Source of the DNA: Larkinella sp. C7
GTDB taxonomy: Bacteria > Bacteroidota > Bacteroidia > Cytophagales > Spirosomataceae
Direction: 5' to 3'
Assembly (NCBI RefSeq): GCF_006149005.1
Contig: NZ_VBSL01000001.1
Coordinates: 1,187,443 to 1,251,442 of the forward strand
DNA length: 64,000 nt
Shown: one piece after another, positions 1-9,891 of the stretch
Layout: every line of letters begins with the position of its first letter
How positions within the stretch are numbered: position 1 is the stretch's first letter
Notes under the pieces: generated by a model
Seen by the model: the letters and a program-made list of their open reading frames with translations, nothing else
Told to the model about the DNA's origin: nothing
Databases searched by the model: none
Made by a program: the position numbers and the translations under genes

Positions 1-260
1 CGAAACAGGTTCCTGAATTTCTCTTTCACGTCGCCGGTTTCGTTGGCTTTTTCTGCCAAATACTGATTCAGTTCTTCCTTGATGGCCGTGTACAAGGACA
101 CCACCAGCTCGTCTTTCGTCTTGAAATAATGAAAAAGCGTGCCGTTAGACACCCCGGCCTCGCTGGCAATTTTGCTCGTGGGCGTGCCGTGAAAACCGTA
201 GGCAACGAAGAGTTTCAACGCGGTCGCCAGTATTTTCTCGGGTTTATCCAGTTTACTCAT
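1..260 (-). CDS. TetR/AcrR-family transcriptional regulator (partial, cut by left edge)
   Basis: The gene starts at an ATG at 258-260 and runs off the left edge, leaving 86 codons. Residues about 8-55 form the TetR DNA-binding domain; the helix-turn-helix reads SKIASEAGVSNGTLFHYF (residues 29-46), followed by the usual KTKDEL. The ligand-binding C-terminal domain lies mostly outside the window, so the inducer cannot be guessed. It is divergent from the flavin oxidoreductase gene at 487 with 226 bp between the start codons; TetR genes commonly repress such a divergent neighbour. The family call is firm, the target is inference. Confidence 0.9.
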   Translation of the reverse strand, partial: MSKLDKPEKILATALKLFVAYGFHGTPTSKIASEAGVSNGTLFHYFKTKDELVVSLYTAIKEELNQYLAEKANETGDVKEKFRNLF

Positions 261-486
261 TTTTTCTGATTGACTAATCGCTCTATGAATATACGCAAAA
301 TAAGCAGGTCACGGCGGAATTACACAAAAAGGTGGTAAATGGAAAACTGTAACGCAGTGAATGCCCCAAATGAACTATTGGCGGTTTTTAAAAGTACTAC
401 TAACAATATGGATCGGCTTTCTGAATCCGGCCAACCGGTTGAGAGTCGTCTTCTTTTTTCGATCAATACTTTTTAACTGAATAATC

Positions 487-1533
487 ATGGAATTAGGTAT
501 TAGCAGTTTTGGCGAAGTACTGCCCGATGGCGTGGCCGGAAAAGCCGTCAACGCTCACCAGCGGATGCAGCAATTGCTGGAAGAAATTAAACTGGCCGAC
601 GAAGTGGGGCTGGACGTCTTTGCCCTCGGCGAACACCACCGGCCGGATTTTATGGTGTCGGCCCCGGAGGTCATTCTGGCAGCCGCAGCTTCTCTTACAA
701 AAACGATCCGGCTGTCGAGTTCCGTGACGGTTTTGAGTTCAGCCGACCCGGTTCGGGTGTTCCAGAATTTTGCTTCGCTGGATCTCATTTCCAACGGTCG
801 GGCCGAGATCATGGCCGGGCGTGGTTCGTTCATCGAATCCTTCCCGCTGTTTGGCTACGACCTGAAGGATTACGACGAGCTGTTTACCGAAAAACTGGAT
901 CTGCTCGTAGCGATCAACAAGAGCGAAATCGTTAACTGGCAGGGCAAACACCGGGCCGCCATCCGCAACCTGGGCGTTTATCCGCGTCCGTATCAGGAAT
1001 CGCTCCCAATCTGGCTGGCCGTTGGTGGCACACCCGCATCCGCCGTTCGGGCGGGCACGATGAACCTGCCCATGACGCTGGCGATGCTGGGCGGCTCGCC
1101 CGACCGGTTTGTGCCGTTTGTGAACCTGTTCCGGCAATCGGCGCAGAAAGCCGGTCATGACGTTGCGAAATTGCCCCTGGCGATCAACTCGCATTTCTAC
1201 CTGGCCGATCATTCGCAACAGGCATCGGACGAACTCTTTCCGTCGTACGAACAAATGATGAACCGCATCGGTCGCGAACGGGGCTGGTCGCCCATTGGCC
1301 GGGAGCATTTCGAGTACATGCGCCAGTCCGGGCCGCTGCTGGTGGGCAGTCCGCAGCAAGCCATCGACAAGATTCTGCACTTTCACGAATTGTTCCAGAA
1401 CACCCGGTATCTGGCCCAACTCATTGGTAGCCATCAGCTTCCGCACAGCAAAGTGCTTCGCGCGATCGAATTGTTCGGAACCAAAGTGGCGCCAGCCGTT
1501 CGGAAAGCCTTACGAACGCCCGAGCCGGTTTAA
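487..1533 (+). CDS. LLM class (luciferase-like) flavin-dependent oxidoreductase
   Basis: A 348-residue protein with the bacterial luciferase-like TIM-barrel pattern: N-terminal [18 protein letters not shown] near residue 47, the strand [27 protein letters not shown], and [12 protein letters not shown]. The family uses FMN or F420 to oxidise small organic substrates; the substrate cannot be read here. The length is typical and there is no signal peptide, so it is cytoplasmic. It is divergent from a TetR gene that probably controls it. The following 2OG oxygenase gene starts 48 bp downstream and may be co-transcribed. Confidence 0.9.
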   Translation: MELGISSFGEVLPDGVAGKAVNAHQRMQQLLEEIKLADEVGLDVFALGEHHRPDFMVSAPEVILAAAASLTKTIRLSSSVTVLSSADPVRVFQNFASLDLISNGRAEIMAGRGSFIESFPLFGYDLKDYDELFTEKLDLLVAINKSEIVNWQGKHRAAIRNLGVYPRPYQESLPIWLAVGGTPASAVRAGTMNLPMTLAMLGGSPDRFVPFVNLFRQSAQKAGHDVAKLPLAINSHFYLADHSQQASDELFPSYEQMMNRIGRERGWSPIGREHFEYMRQSGPLLVGSPQQAIDKILHFHELFQNTRYLAQLIGSHQLPHSKVLRAIELFGTKVAPAVRKALRTPEPV

Positions 1534-1581
1534 ACCGTAATTGCCGGGAATTAGACGTACCTTCACCGGAATACGGGCGCA

Positions 1582-2220
1582 GTGCTCCCTTCCGGATTGC
1601 AAACGATCTTTGATTCCCTCATCACGAGTTTTATTGACCACAACGTCGGCATCGCCGATCATTTTTTAAGTGAGTCTCTGGCGGCCCATCTGAAAGAAAA
1701 TCTGACCACGCTGTACGCCGAAAACCGGCTTCGGTCGGCAGGTACCGGCAGCGACGGCCAGGTTGTGCAGAATAAACGGGTTCGCAGCGACCTGATTTAC
1801 TGGCTGGATCGCCAGCACAATGACCGCTACGAAAATGATTTTTTTGACCTGATGGACCAGTTTGTCCGTCATTTAAACCAGACCTGTTACACGGGCATCA
1901 CCGGCTACGAATTTCACTATACGCTGTATGAAACGGGCAGTTTTTACCAAAAACACCTCGATCAGTTTCGCAACAACGACAGCCGGAAGTATTCGATGAT
2001 CCTGTATTTAAACGCCGACTGGCAGGAAGATGACGGTGGCGAATTGTGCATTCACCGGGGCGATACCGTACAACACATCGCCCCGATGAATGGCAAAATC
2101 GTCTTTTTTAAGAGTAACGAACTGGAACACGAAGTTCTCCGGACCAATAAACCCCGGATGAGTATAACCGGGTGGTTAAAAGTGAATTACTTTACTTCTT
2201 CTGCTGCGACAGGAACGTGA
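1582..2220 (+). CDS. 2OG-Fe(II) oxygenase (prolyl 4-hydroxylase-like)
   Basis: A 212-residue protein with the double-stranded beta-helix motifs of 2-oxoglutarate/Fe(II) dioxygenases: HxD at H125/D127 (KHLDQF), the distal iron ligand H183 (LEHEVL) and the 2OG-binding R192 (RMSITGWLK). The strand YSMILYLN and the DDGGEL turn between them fit the prolyl-4-hydroxylase subgroup. The start is a GTG; no ATG in this frame gives a full N-terminus. Proteins of this group hydroxylate protein or small-molecule substrates in the cytoplasm. The stop lies inside the 3' end of the convergent propeller/cytochrome gene (29-bp overlap). Confidence 0.85.
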   Translation: MLPSGLQTIFDSLITSFIDHNVGIADHFLSESLAAHLKENLTTLYAENRLRSAGTGSDGQVVQNKRVRSDLIYWLDRQHNDRYENDFFDLMDQFVRHLNQTCYTGITGYEFHYTLYETGSFYQKHLDQFRNNDSRKYSMILYLNADWQEDDGGELCIHRGDTVQHIAPMNGKIVFFKSNELEHEVLRTNKPRMSITGWLKVNYFTSSAATGT

Positions 2221-4828
2221 TCAGCGACGCAAATTCTTCGTATGACAGGGCGTTGGCCAGACCGGACGGCATCATCGAAGTTTCCTGTTCTTTCCGCGTC
2301 AGAATATCGCTGGTTTTGATGGTGAACACTTCGCCGGTAATGTTGCGCATCACCACCTTGCTGGCCGATTCTTCGGAAACAAAACCCATGTACGTCTTAT
2401 TGCCTTTGGCCGTAATCAAAACCGTGGCAAAGCCCTGCGAAATCGACGCATTGGGTTTCAGAATCGACTCGGCGATCTGTTCGCGGTTCATGATCGAGCC
2501 AATCTGACCCATAAACGGCCCTTTCATCGGCTCGCTTTTGCTCAGGCTGTGGCAGGCAATGCAGCCCTGTTGGGTAAACAGCGTTTTCCCGAGGGCCGCA
2601 TCCCCTTTGATTTTCGCCATCGCCAGCATCACGTCTTCAATCGATGCTTTGCCAACCTGCCCTTTCTGGTTTCTGATTTTTTCCAGATCCACTTTGGTTT
2701 CTTCGTTAGCCGCCACGACTTCTTCCCCGCCAAACTCGGTGATTTCCATCCGGTGCCGTCCGTTCAAATCGGCAAAAAATTGCTTGCCCGACGCATCCGC
2801 TTTCGTCCATTCCTGCATCAGCAGGTCTTTGATCGCCGGTGACGATTCCCACGTAATCCCCTTGTAATAAGGCCCGTGCGTATCGGGCCGGGTACTCCAC
2901 CACCACGAACCGTCGTAATCCGCTTCTTTCTTGTATAACCGGGATAAAGTCGTCAGAATCTGCTTTTTCAGGGTTTCATCCTTCGCGTTTTTATAAGCAG
3001 CAATCAAACCGGTGGCGGCTTTCGGATCGTGCATATACCGCAGCGCCCAGAGTGCAATTGTCGAATTTTCGGTGCCGATAGCATTCACACACGCATCGAC
3101 GGCATTCAGGCTCACCAACGCGCGAACCGCCAGGTGCGTAGGAACGATGGCGGCATTCGGCGTCGCGTGCGGGCCTTCCGTGCCTTTTGCCGGAGCAACA
3201 AAGGAAGCTGGCACTTTCACCTGCAACAAGGCCGGCGCGGCTTCAATCCGTCCCAAACGCCCCAAACCGATGATGGCCGCCAGCCGCACCCGCTCCGACG
3301 GATCTTTCAATCCCTGAAGAAACGGTTCGATGGGCACGGTTTGGAGGTTCGGTTTCCGGTCGGCCAGGGCTTTCAACGCGAACTCCCGAACGTCGTTTTC
3401 CGAGGTCAGTTTCACCAGATTGGCAATGCCGTTGGCACCAGCCGCCTGTGCGTACGTAAAAATACCGGCCACCCGAACGTACAGCGGCAGACTTTTATCG
3501 GCGGCCAGTTTCCAGGAAGCGTCAGCCGCATCTTTCGGGCGGGTCAGCAACTCCTGCTGGGCGGCCAGACGGGCCACGGCGCTGCCGGATTTCAGCAGGG
3601 CCACCAGTTCTTTCACCGACGCTTTTTTGACATCCGCAAAGGCTTTGTACGACCAGGTTTTCGGCACAACCCGCACCACGTAGCCTTTGGACGGATTGCC
3701 GGAATAGCCCGCACCGTCCCAGGCCGACAGATACATCCGACCCGACGCGTCGACGTCCACATCGGTGATTTGCGGTAATTTGATGAACTCTTCTTCTTTT
3801 TGCGTAAAACTCGGGCCATCCGGCGTCACGCGGTGAATGTAAAGCTGGCTTCTTCCCCAGTCGGCCATCATCGGCACGTGGTTGTATTTTTCCGGCCAGG
3901 TCGGATCGTCCATGAACAGCGAGCCCGTACCGGAGCCCCCGCCCACATCGACCAGCGCGGGAATGATTTCATCCGTAAAGCCTTTAAAAAGAACCGGATA
4001 ACCGTATTCCCCGGATTGAATCTGGTGGCTAAACCGGATGTTCCAGCCCCCGCCGTCGTTGGTGTTGTCGCGCGTGAAAATATTCATATACGGGTCGATG
4101 GCCACGTCATAGATGTTCCGCATCCCGTGCGAATACACTTCCATTTCGGTTCCATCCGGCCGCACCCGCACAATGCCCCCGCCGAGTTGGGTCAATTTCT
4201 TTCCGCTCCGGTCCACGGCGCCGTGGAAACCAAAGTCGCCGACGGCAATGTAAATCCAGCCGTCGATTCCCATCCGGATGCCGTTGGTCGAGTGATCGGT
4301 GCCCCGGCTTTGCAGAAATTTGGGCGAGCTGATGTTCTGAATCAGCGGTTTTGACGGGCCGTCGGCCACACCGTCGTGGTTTTTATCTTCGAAAACCACC
4401 AGATCCATGCCACTGGCGATCCCGGTTTCAGTCGAAAACGTCGTGTGCAGGACAAACAGTTGATCACCCTGGGAAATAATACCGCGCGGGTTGTCGGCCA
4501 TCGCAAATTTGGTGTGCCGGTCGACTTTGCCATCGTTGTTGCTATCGACCAGTTTGATGATGTAGCCCTTGCCCGGCGTTTTGCCCAGCGACCCAATCAT
4601 GTCTACCCCGACGTAGACTTCGCCGGTGGGTGCCACGGCAAGACAGGATGGGCTGGGCGTCAGGTCGGGACCGGCGAAATTCGTAATTACCAGTTCATCC
4701 GGGTCGGCAGAAACAACCGCCCGATTCGTAGATTTTTGGAGTAGTTTGGTTTCAGAATCGCCCAGTTGCCCAACCAACCCCATCAGGATCAGGACACTAT
4801 AGACCAGACTTAAGGAAATTTTTAACAT
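2192..4828 (-). CDS. Exported beta-propeller / HEAT-repeat / cytochrome c protein (PVC-type CxxCH family)
   Basis: The start chosen is the ATG at 4826-4828, which begins directly with a signal peptide (MLKISLSLVYSVLILMG), giving 878 residues; an in-frame start further up would bury it. Residues about 45-400 form a glucose/sorbosone-dehydrogenase-like propeller (calcium-type DSNNDGKVD, then NGIRMGIDGWIYIAVGDFG). Residues about 410-620 are HEAT-like helical repeats (ERVRLAAIIGLGRLGR). Residues about 735-878 are a cytochrome c domain with CIACH at 756-760 and a likely distal Met in SMMPSG. Such proteins are common in Planctomycetes and Cytophagales as putative periplasmic sugar dehydrogenases; the substrate is unknown. 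It converges on and overlaps the 2OG oxygenase and is divergent from the CE15 gene. Confidence 0.85.
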   Translation of the reverse strand: MLKISLSLVYSVLILMGLVGQLGDSETKLLQKSTNRAVVSADPDELVITNFAGPDLTPSPSCLAVAPTGEVYVGVDMIGSLGKTPGKGYIIKLVDSNNDGKVDRHTKFAMADNPRGIISQGDQLFVLHTTFSTETGIASGMDLVVFEDKNHDGVADGPSKPLIQNISSPKFLQSRGTDHSTNGIRMGIDGWIYIAVGDFGFHGAVDRSGKKLTQLGGGIVRVRPDGTEMEVYSHGMRNIYDVAIDPYMNIFTRDNTNDGGGWNIRFSHQIQSGEYGYPVLFKGFTDEIIPALVDVGGGSGTGSLFMDDPTWPEKYNHVPMMADWGRSQLYIHRVTPDGPSFTQKEEEFIKLPQITDVDVDASGRMYLSAWDGAGYSGNPSKGYVVRVVPKTWSYKAFADVKKASVKELVALLKSGSAVARLAAQQELLTRPKDAADASWKLAADKSLPLYVRVAGIFTYAQAAGANGIANLVKLTSENDVREFALKALADRKPNLQTVPIEPFLQGLKDPSERVRLAAIIGLGRLGRIEAAPALLQVKVPASFVAPAKGTEGPHATPNAAIVPTHLAVRALVSLNAVDACVNAIGTENSTIALWALRYMHDPKAATGLIAAYKNAKDETLKKQILTTLSRLYKKEADYDGSWWWSTRPDTHGPYYKGITWESSPAIKDLLMQEWTKADASGKQFFADLNGRHRMEITEFGGEEVVAANEETKVDLEKIRNQKGQVGKASIEDVMLAMAKIKGDAALGKTLFTQQGCIACHSLSKSEPMKGPFMGQIGSIMNREQIAESILKPNASISQGFATVLITAKGNKTYMGFVSEESASKVVMRNITGEVFTIKTSDILTRKEQETSMMPSGLANALSYEEFASLITFLSQQKK

Positions 4829-5018
4829 GGTTTTCTTTTTAGAACGTTTCTCGAGGGTGCCGCAAAATCGAATACGAAGTACGTCTACTTTACGGATAAA
4901 TAAAAATGGCAAAAACGGCTATTTCCTGCCCCTGATTTCCCGTATTTTTATAAAAAAGCAACCGGTTGCGCATACACTCTGTATGCTTTACAAATTCCTA
5001 AATACCGCCTACGACCCT

Positions 5019-6398
5019 ATGAAAAACACGGTTTTTCTTCTTTCTTTTTTAGCCCTGAGCGGTTTCCAGGCCGTCGCGCAGGATCCGGATTCCACCCGAA
5101 AAGCCTTTCTGGCGGCTCAGGCGGTTATTCAAAAGCAATCGGAACATGATCACAAAAAGATGCTGGAACAATTGAATATCACGTCGTTGCGCCCCGGCCC
5201 ATCGGGAAATCCCAATGCGCCCAATGCCGCGAACATCGATGAGTCACAGGCCACGCCCTACACCAGTCTGCCCGATCCGCTGGTGTTGAAGAATGGCAAA
5301 AAAGTGACTACGCCCAAACAATGGTGGCAGCAGCGACGACCGGAAATTGTGGAAGATTTTGACCGGGAAATCTACGGGCGAGTGCCGAAAAACCTGCCGA
5401 AAGTGACCTGGGAAGTGACCAGTGAAACGAAAGAAATGAACGGCGATATTCCCGTGATCACGAAAAAACTGCTGGGGCATGTCGACAATTCCGCGTATCC
5501 GGCCATCAAGGTCGACATTGAATTAACGCTTTCGACCCCCGCCAACGCTACCGGCCCGGTTCCGGTCATGATGAGTTATGGATTCCGGTTTCCGGCGGGT
5601 TTCCGGCTGCCGCCCCCTCCCGCGACCAACCCACCGGCGAAACCCGAACCGACCTGGCAGCAGCAGCTTCTGGCCAAGGGCTGGGGTTATGCGGTTTTGT
5701 ACCCCACGAGCTACCAGGCCGACAACGGCGCAGGTCTGACGCAAGGCATCATTGGGCTGATGAACAAAGGACAAACCCGCAAACCCGACGACTGGGGAGC
5801 CTTGCGGGCCTGGGCCTGGGGAGCCAGCCGCGCCCTGGATTATTTAGAAACCGACAAAGCAGTGGATGCCCAAAAAATTGGAATCGAAGGGCTTTCGCGC
5901 TACGGCAAGGCCACTGCTGTCACGATGGCGTATGAACCCCGGCTGGCCATTGCGTTTGTCGGCTCGTCGGGCGAAGGGGGCGTTAAAATTCACCGCCGGA
6001 AATTTGGCGAGCAGGTCGAGAATGTCGCTTCTGCCGCCGAATACCACTGGATGGCGGGCAACTTCATCAAATATGCCGGACCACTGACCCCCAACGACTT
6101 ACCCGTCGATGCCCATGAATTAGTGGCTTTGTGTGCGCCCCGACCGGTTTTCATCAGTTCCGGTTCACCGCAGGTGGAAGGCAACTGGGTCGATGCCAAA
6201 GGTATGTTTCTGGGGGGCGCATTGGCCGGACCGGTTTATAAACTGCTGGGTAAAAAAGGTCTGGGAACGATGGAATTCCCGCCCATCGAAACTGCCCTGG
6301 TCGACGGCGACATCGCTTTCCGCCAGCACAGCGGAGGGCACACGACCGGCCCCAACTGGCCGACGTTTCTGATTTTTGCGGATCGCTATTTCAAATAA
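5019..6398 (+). CDS. CE15-type glucuronoyl (4-O-methyl-glucuronoyl) methylesterase
   Basis: The start at 5019 begins with a signal peptide (MKNTVFLLSFLALSGFQAVAQ) and gives 459 residues. The alpha/beta-hydrolase motif GLSRYGK at residues 291-297 with S293 as nucleophile is the signature of carbohydrate esterase family 15; E319 (SSGEGG) and H441 (HSGGHT) complete the likely triad. ALCAPRPVFISSG near residue 370 is also typical. CE15 enzymes cleave the ester between glucuronic acid on xylan and lignin alcohols. The convergent neighbour is alpha-glucuronidase-like, which supports a role in processing glucuronoxylan side chains in the periplasm or outside the cell. Confidence 0.85.
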   Translation: MKNTVFLLSFLALSGFQAVAQDPDSTRKAFLAAQAVIQKQSEHDHKKMLEQLNITSLRPGPSGNPNAPNAANIDESQATPYTSLPDPLVLKNGKKVTTPKQWWQQRRPEIVEDFDREIYGRVPKNLPKVTWEVTSETKEMNGDIPVITKKLLGHVDNSAYPAIKVDIELTLSTPANATGPVPVMMSYGFRFPAGFRLPPPPATNPPAKPEPTWQQQLLAKGWGYAVLYPTSYQADNGAGLTQGIIGLMNKGQTRKPDDWGALRAWAWGASRALDYLETDKAVDAQKIGIEGLSRYGKATAVTMAYEPRLAIAFVGSSGEGGVKIHRRKFGEQVENVASAAEYHWMAGNFIKYAGPLTPNDLPVDAHELVALCAPRPVFISSGSPQVEGNWVDAKGMFLGGALAGPVYKLLGKKGLGTMEFPPIETALVDGDIAFRQHSGGHTTGPNWPTFLIFADRYFK

Positions 6399-6432
6399 TC
6401 AGCCCTCCTGTTTATGTTTATGGTGTTGTTAC

Positions 6433-6454
6433 TCCCACGGTTTCAACCGTGGGA
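6433..6454. terminator. Palindromic hairpin between convergent genes
   Basis: A perfect 10-bp inverted repeat (TCCCACGGTT / AACCGTGGGA) with a 2-nt loop lies 34 bp after the CE15 stop and 19 bp from the stop of the convergent hydrolase. It has no clean U-tract on either side, so it may be a bidirectional transcription barrier or a REP-type palindrome. Confidence 0.6.
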
Positions 6455-6473
6455 TGATACCAAAAACCGCACC

Positions 6474-8645
6474 TTATTTTTCTGGCGTAAACACCGCATT
6501 TCTGGCAATCTCAACGTCGTTTGCGACCTCGCCCCGCAGTTTCTCCCAGTGAAACCGGAGCGTTTCGTTTTGCTCCCAGGTGCGGCCTTTCTGTTCGCTA
6601 AAATGAACCAGTGGCATGTCGTTGTAGAGCGGGCGGGTGATGGCCACGACGGCGTCCCAGTACCGCAAAGCAGCTTCCAGATGAGTTACCGCAGCCTGTT
6701 TATTCGACTCACCACCCTGGGTTCGGTAGGTTTGCAATGCAACGGCACCCTTCAGTTTTTCGGCCAAATGGAAACCCAGATTGGCCCAAACCTGCACATC
6801 GGCCACCTCGTAGTGCAGCGAGCGATTGGCTGATGTGTTGATGGATTTGACCACTTGCAGGGCTTTCTGACCATCCTGTTCCAGCATCTGAGCCAGTTTC
6901 GGCGGGGTTATTTTTGTGGGTTCAAAACCACCACCGGCGATGACGGTTTTCACATAATCGCTGGCCGACACATAATCAGGATCAAGCACGGGCTGGGTCA
7001 GGAGCCGGTCGACGGAGATGTAGGCGACGTTTTTCTTCGCATCGTGCGCCAGCATACCCTCGCTATACAGCGAAAAATCCCAGGTGAAATCGAACAGCGA
7101 AGCCAGCCGCAAGGGGGTAGACGACGCCAGTGCGTAGGCTTCCAGCAAACCGCTCGCCGATGGGCCGTAACGCCGGGTGAACTCGGCCTTAAAAACCGCA
7201 TCCGGTGTGGCCGGATTGTACAAAAGCCGCCCCCAGAGTTTGTAAAACAACCATTGCCGTTCGAACGCGTATTTCCAGTCGACCGGGCCACCGGGTTTGG
7301 TGAAGTAATCTTTCGCCGGAATGTAGGTTTCCGAACCCAGAAAATAACCGCCCACGTACGACTGCCGGTTGGCGGCCAGGTGCGCCCGGACAAAACCCGG
7401 AACACCCCACCGCAGGCAGAAAAAATCCTCATTCCGTACCGTCCAGGTAATTTTATAGGCTTTCGGGTCCGGTACAAAATAGGTATCGTATAGCTTGCCG
7501 CCGTGGACTTTCACCAGTTTCGGCGTTGAATGCCCGTGCGACCAGTTGTATTTCAAATCCGCCCAGATCGGCCCTTCAATAAACGGCAAAGCCCCTTCGG
7601 CTTCGATGGATTTCCGGGTGAGTTTTTCCGTATCGATGCTGGTGACACCGAGTGAACCCGTCGTGCTGGAAAACGGAATACGGTGAATCAGTTTCGTTTT
7701 CCGACCCGCCAGCCGCATACCCTCGATCATCGTTGCCTTCATCCAGTTTTCGCGCTGCTGGGGCGTCATCCCACCCATCGCTTCGCCCAGCGTCAGGCCA
7801 AAACCGGTCAGTTCGGGGTATTCCTGGAGCACCTGCGTGACGCATTCCCGGGTGTAACGTTTGACGATTTCGGACGTATCGCCGTCGATAAAGTGATGAT
7901 GGGTCAGGTTGTTCAGGGCCGGGTTGACGTTGTAGGCTTTCGAGAATTCCGGGCTGGTGAAAATATTGAAGGGAATCAGATAGGTGTCGATCGCGCGTTC
8001 GTGAGCCATCCGGAAAATCGACCGGAAGAGTGTCTGCCACTGCTTCAGTTCCTGGTCGTTGAAGGGTGTAGCCGCCGGGAAGTTTTTGGGCCGGATCATG
8101 AATGTGTACGGATGCAGGTTCCACAAACTCAGCGCATTGAAGCGGTTTTGTACCATCATATCCAGAAACGCTTTCCAGTAGGTCGTATCGCGGCAGGTTT
8201 CGGCGTGCAGATCCAGCGCATAACTGTGCCGGTAGGTATCCCAGGGCAGATCGAATTTGATGGCCCGAAGTGCGAAGGCCGGCCGTTCGTTCTGCGCTTT
8301 GATTTGCGGCAAACCGACGCCATTCCGCAACTCCTCCACCACCGCCAGACTGCCGTAGATCAGCCCGCGTCCGTCACCGCCGGTGATGGAAAGGGTTTTG
8401 CCCTGCCGGGAAATGCCGTAAGCTTCCGGGCCGAATGTAGCCGCGTCCAGCTTCAGCAAAACGAAATACTCGACCGGTTCCGAACCAACCGTATACTTCC
8501 GTTCCCGCAGTGCTTTTTTCAATTGTTCAGCCGCGTAAACCGCCTGGGGCGACGGATTGGCCGACCGAACGGCCACCCGCTGTGCCAGGCTAAACGGCCG
8601 CAATCCGAGCCAACAGCCCATCAGAGTCAACAGGAAAGCTTTCAT
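6474..8645 (-). CDS. Exported alpha-glucuronidase-like glycoside hydrolase
   Basis: The ATG at 8643-8645 begins a signal peptide (MKAFLLTLMGCWLGLRPFSLAQ); the protein has 723 residues. Residues about 22-125 resemble the N-terminal zincin-like domain found before the catalytic barrels of GH20 and GH67 enzymes (GDGRGLIYGSLAVVEELR). The centre, about 130-520, looks like a TIM barrel with aromatic, Glu-rich segments (LWNLHPYTFMIRP, TLGEAMGGM, FCLRWGVPGF, GGYFLGSETY). The C-terminus is helical. GH67-like activity (release of glucuronic acid) would fit the adjacent CE15 esterase, but I cannot align catalytic residues with certainty; a neighbouring GH family is possible. The fold call is moderate, the substrate is inference. 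Confidence 0.6.
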   Translation of the reverse strand: MKAFLLTLMGCWLGLRPFSLAQRVAVRSANPSPQAVYAAEQLKKALRERKYTVGSEPVEYFVLLKLDAATFGPEAYGISRQGKTLSITGGDGRGLIYGSLAVVEELRNGVGLPQIKAQNERPAFALRAIKFDLPWDTYRHSYALDLHAETCRDTTYWKAFLDMMVQNRFNALSLWNLHPYTFMIRPKNFPAATPFNDQELKQWQTLFRSIFRMAHERAIDTYLIPFNIFTSPEFSKAYNVNPALNNLTHHHFIDGDTSEIVKRYTRECVTQVLQEYPELTGFGLTLGEAMGGMTPQQRENWMKATMIEGMRLAGRKTKLIHRIPFSSTTGSLGVTSIDTEKLTRKSIEAEGALPFIEGPIWADLKYNWSHGHSTPKLVKVHGGKLYDTYFVPDPKAYKITWTVRNEDFFCLRWGVPGFVRAHLAANRQSYVGGYFLGSETYIPAKDYFTKPGGPVDWKYAFERQWLFYKLWGRLLYNPATPDAVFKAEFTRRYGPSASGLLEAYALASSTPLRLASLFDFTWDFSLYSEGMLAHDAKKNVAYISVDRLLTQPVLDPDYVSASDYVKTVIAGGGFEPTKITPPKLAQMLEQDGQKALQVVKSINTSANRSLHYEVADVQVWANLGFHLAEKLKGAVALQTYRTQGGESNKQAAVTHLEAALRYWDAVVAITRPLYNDMPLVHFSEQKGRTWEQNETLRFHWEKLRGEVANDVEIARNAVFTPEK

Positions 8646-8942
8646 AGGTTGTAAGATTAAGAGAAAAGGTGGCCGGTAAAAAATGACGACGAACCAAACC
8701 ACTCCACACCGATCATCAAAGGCAGCATCCGCCCGATCATACCCGTTGATGTGCCTGGCAGATGCGAATTAATTCCCATTCGTTTGCCGGGAAAAAACCG
8801 TTGCCGTCCGCTGTTTTCCAGCGATGTCCCGGGCCTCTGAAATTCGGCAATCTCACGCTGGCTTTTGTGTAAACGGTTTTCCATTGCCCTGAAAATGAGC
8901 GAACTTGGGCGCATTCCCACAAGCGTCTAAACCTTCTCCTTT

Positions 8943-9776
8943 ATGCAACCCTTGCAACTTAACTCCTCCGGCGCCGACGTCGTCCGGCTCCAGGAAAAAC
9001 TGAAAGCCCTGGGCTTCAACCCCGGCAAAGTCGATGGTGATTTCGGGACCGGCACCGAAGCCGCCGTTATCGCGTTTCAGCGGAGCGAAGGATTGCTGGC
9101 CGACGGCATCGTTGGTCTCAGAACCCTGCGGGCACTCGGTTTTGAACCCACGCCCGAAGCGATTGCTGCCGACTCGGTGTTGCCACAGGTCACCGTGGGC
9201 GTGGTGTCCCGCATGTTTCCGCTCACGCCCCTCGACAACATCAAAAAACACCTGCCTTTCGTGCTCGACGCCCTGAAAAATCAGGACCTCACCGACCGCA
9301 ACATGGTGCTGATGGCCCTGTCGACCATTCGGGCCGAAACCGCCGGTTTCAAACCCATTGACGAAGGCAAATCCCGCTTCAACACCTCACCGGGTGGCAA
9401 ACCGTTCGACCTATACGACAATCGCCGGGATTTGGGCAACCAGGGGCCGCCCGACGGCGACCGGTTCAAGGGCCGGGGTTTTATCCAACTCACGGGCCGC
9501 AGCAATTACCAGTCCATCGGAAGAGAGTTGGGCGTTGATCTGATCGGAAATCCGGCGCTGGCCAACAAACCCGACATAGCGGCTGCGGTTCTGGCGCTTT
9601 TCCTGAAACGGAAAGAACGGCAAATCAAGGAAGCGCTGCTCGAAAACGACCTTCGGCAAGCGCGTAAACTCGTCAACGGCGGGAGCCACGGACTGGCCGA
9701 ATTTACGGCGGCCTTCCGAATTGGTGAGAGCCTTTTGCCGGTAAAACCGGTGCAACTGGTCGTGTCGGTATCGTAA
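8943..9776 (+). CDS. Peptidoglycan-binding GH19-like lysozyme/chitinase
   Basis: A 277-residue protein of two parts. Residues 1-68 are a PG_binding_1 domain ([34 protein letters not shown]). Residues about 90-265 resemble GH19: the candidate catalytic Glu is E132 in IRAETAGF, and [13 protein letters not shown] near residue 177 matches the conserved substrate-cleft motif. GH19 lysozymes cut peptidoglycan or chitin. No signal peptide is visible, which is odd for a wall hydrolase and recalls phage endolysins or type VI effectors, but no phage or secretion genes adjoin it. Upstream, 8646-8942 (297 bp) holds no recognisable gene. Confidence 0.85.
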   Translation: MQPLQLNSSGADVVRLQEKLKALGFNPGKVDGDFGTGTEAAVIAFQRSEGLLADGIVGLRTLRALGFEPTPEAIAADSVLPQVTVGVVSRMFPLTPLDNIKKHLPFVLDALKNQDLTDRNMVLMALSTIRAETAGFKPIDEGKSRFNTSPGGKPFDLYDNRRDLGNQGPPDGDRFKGRGFIQLTGRSNYQSIGRELGVDLIGNPALANKPDIAAAVLALFLKRKERQIKEALLENDLRQARKLVNGGSHGLAEFTAAFRIGESLLPVKPVQLVVSVS

Positions 9777-9785
9777 AATCGGAGA

Positions 9786-9870
9786 AGTCGCGTGCCTCAC
9801 GTCACGCTGAGGGTGGCGGAATAGCCTGCTCCTACAACGCTACGCTGTTGAGCTCCTAACGGAGCAAAGA
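9786..9870. repeat. REP-like intergenic repeat, copy A
   Basis: This stretch resembles the sequence at about 46990-47085: both contain AGTCGCGT(G/A)CCTCAC, then CCTGCT, a CGCT..GCTGTTGAG segment, and a short palindrome (here GCTCC taac GGAGC at 9852-9865). It lies between two convergent genes. It looks like a member of a dispersed palindromic repeat family, not a gene. Confidence 0.5.
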
Positions 9871-9891
9871 GCGGTATTAAAACGGGTGTCG

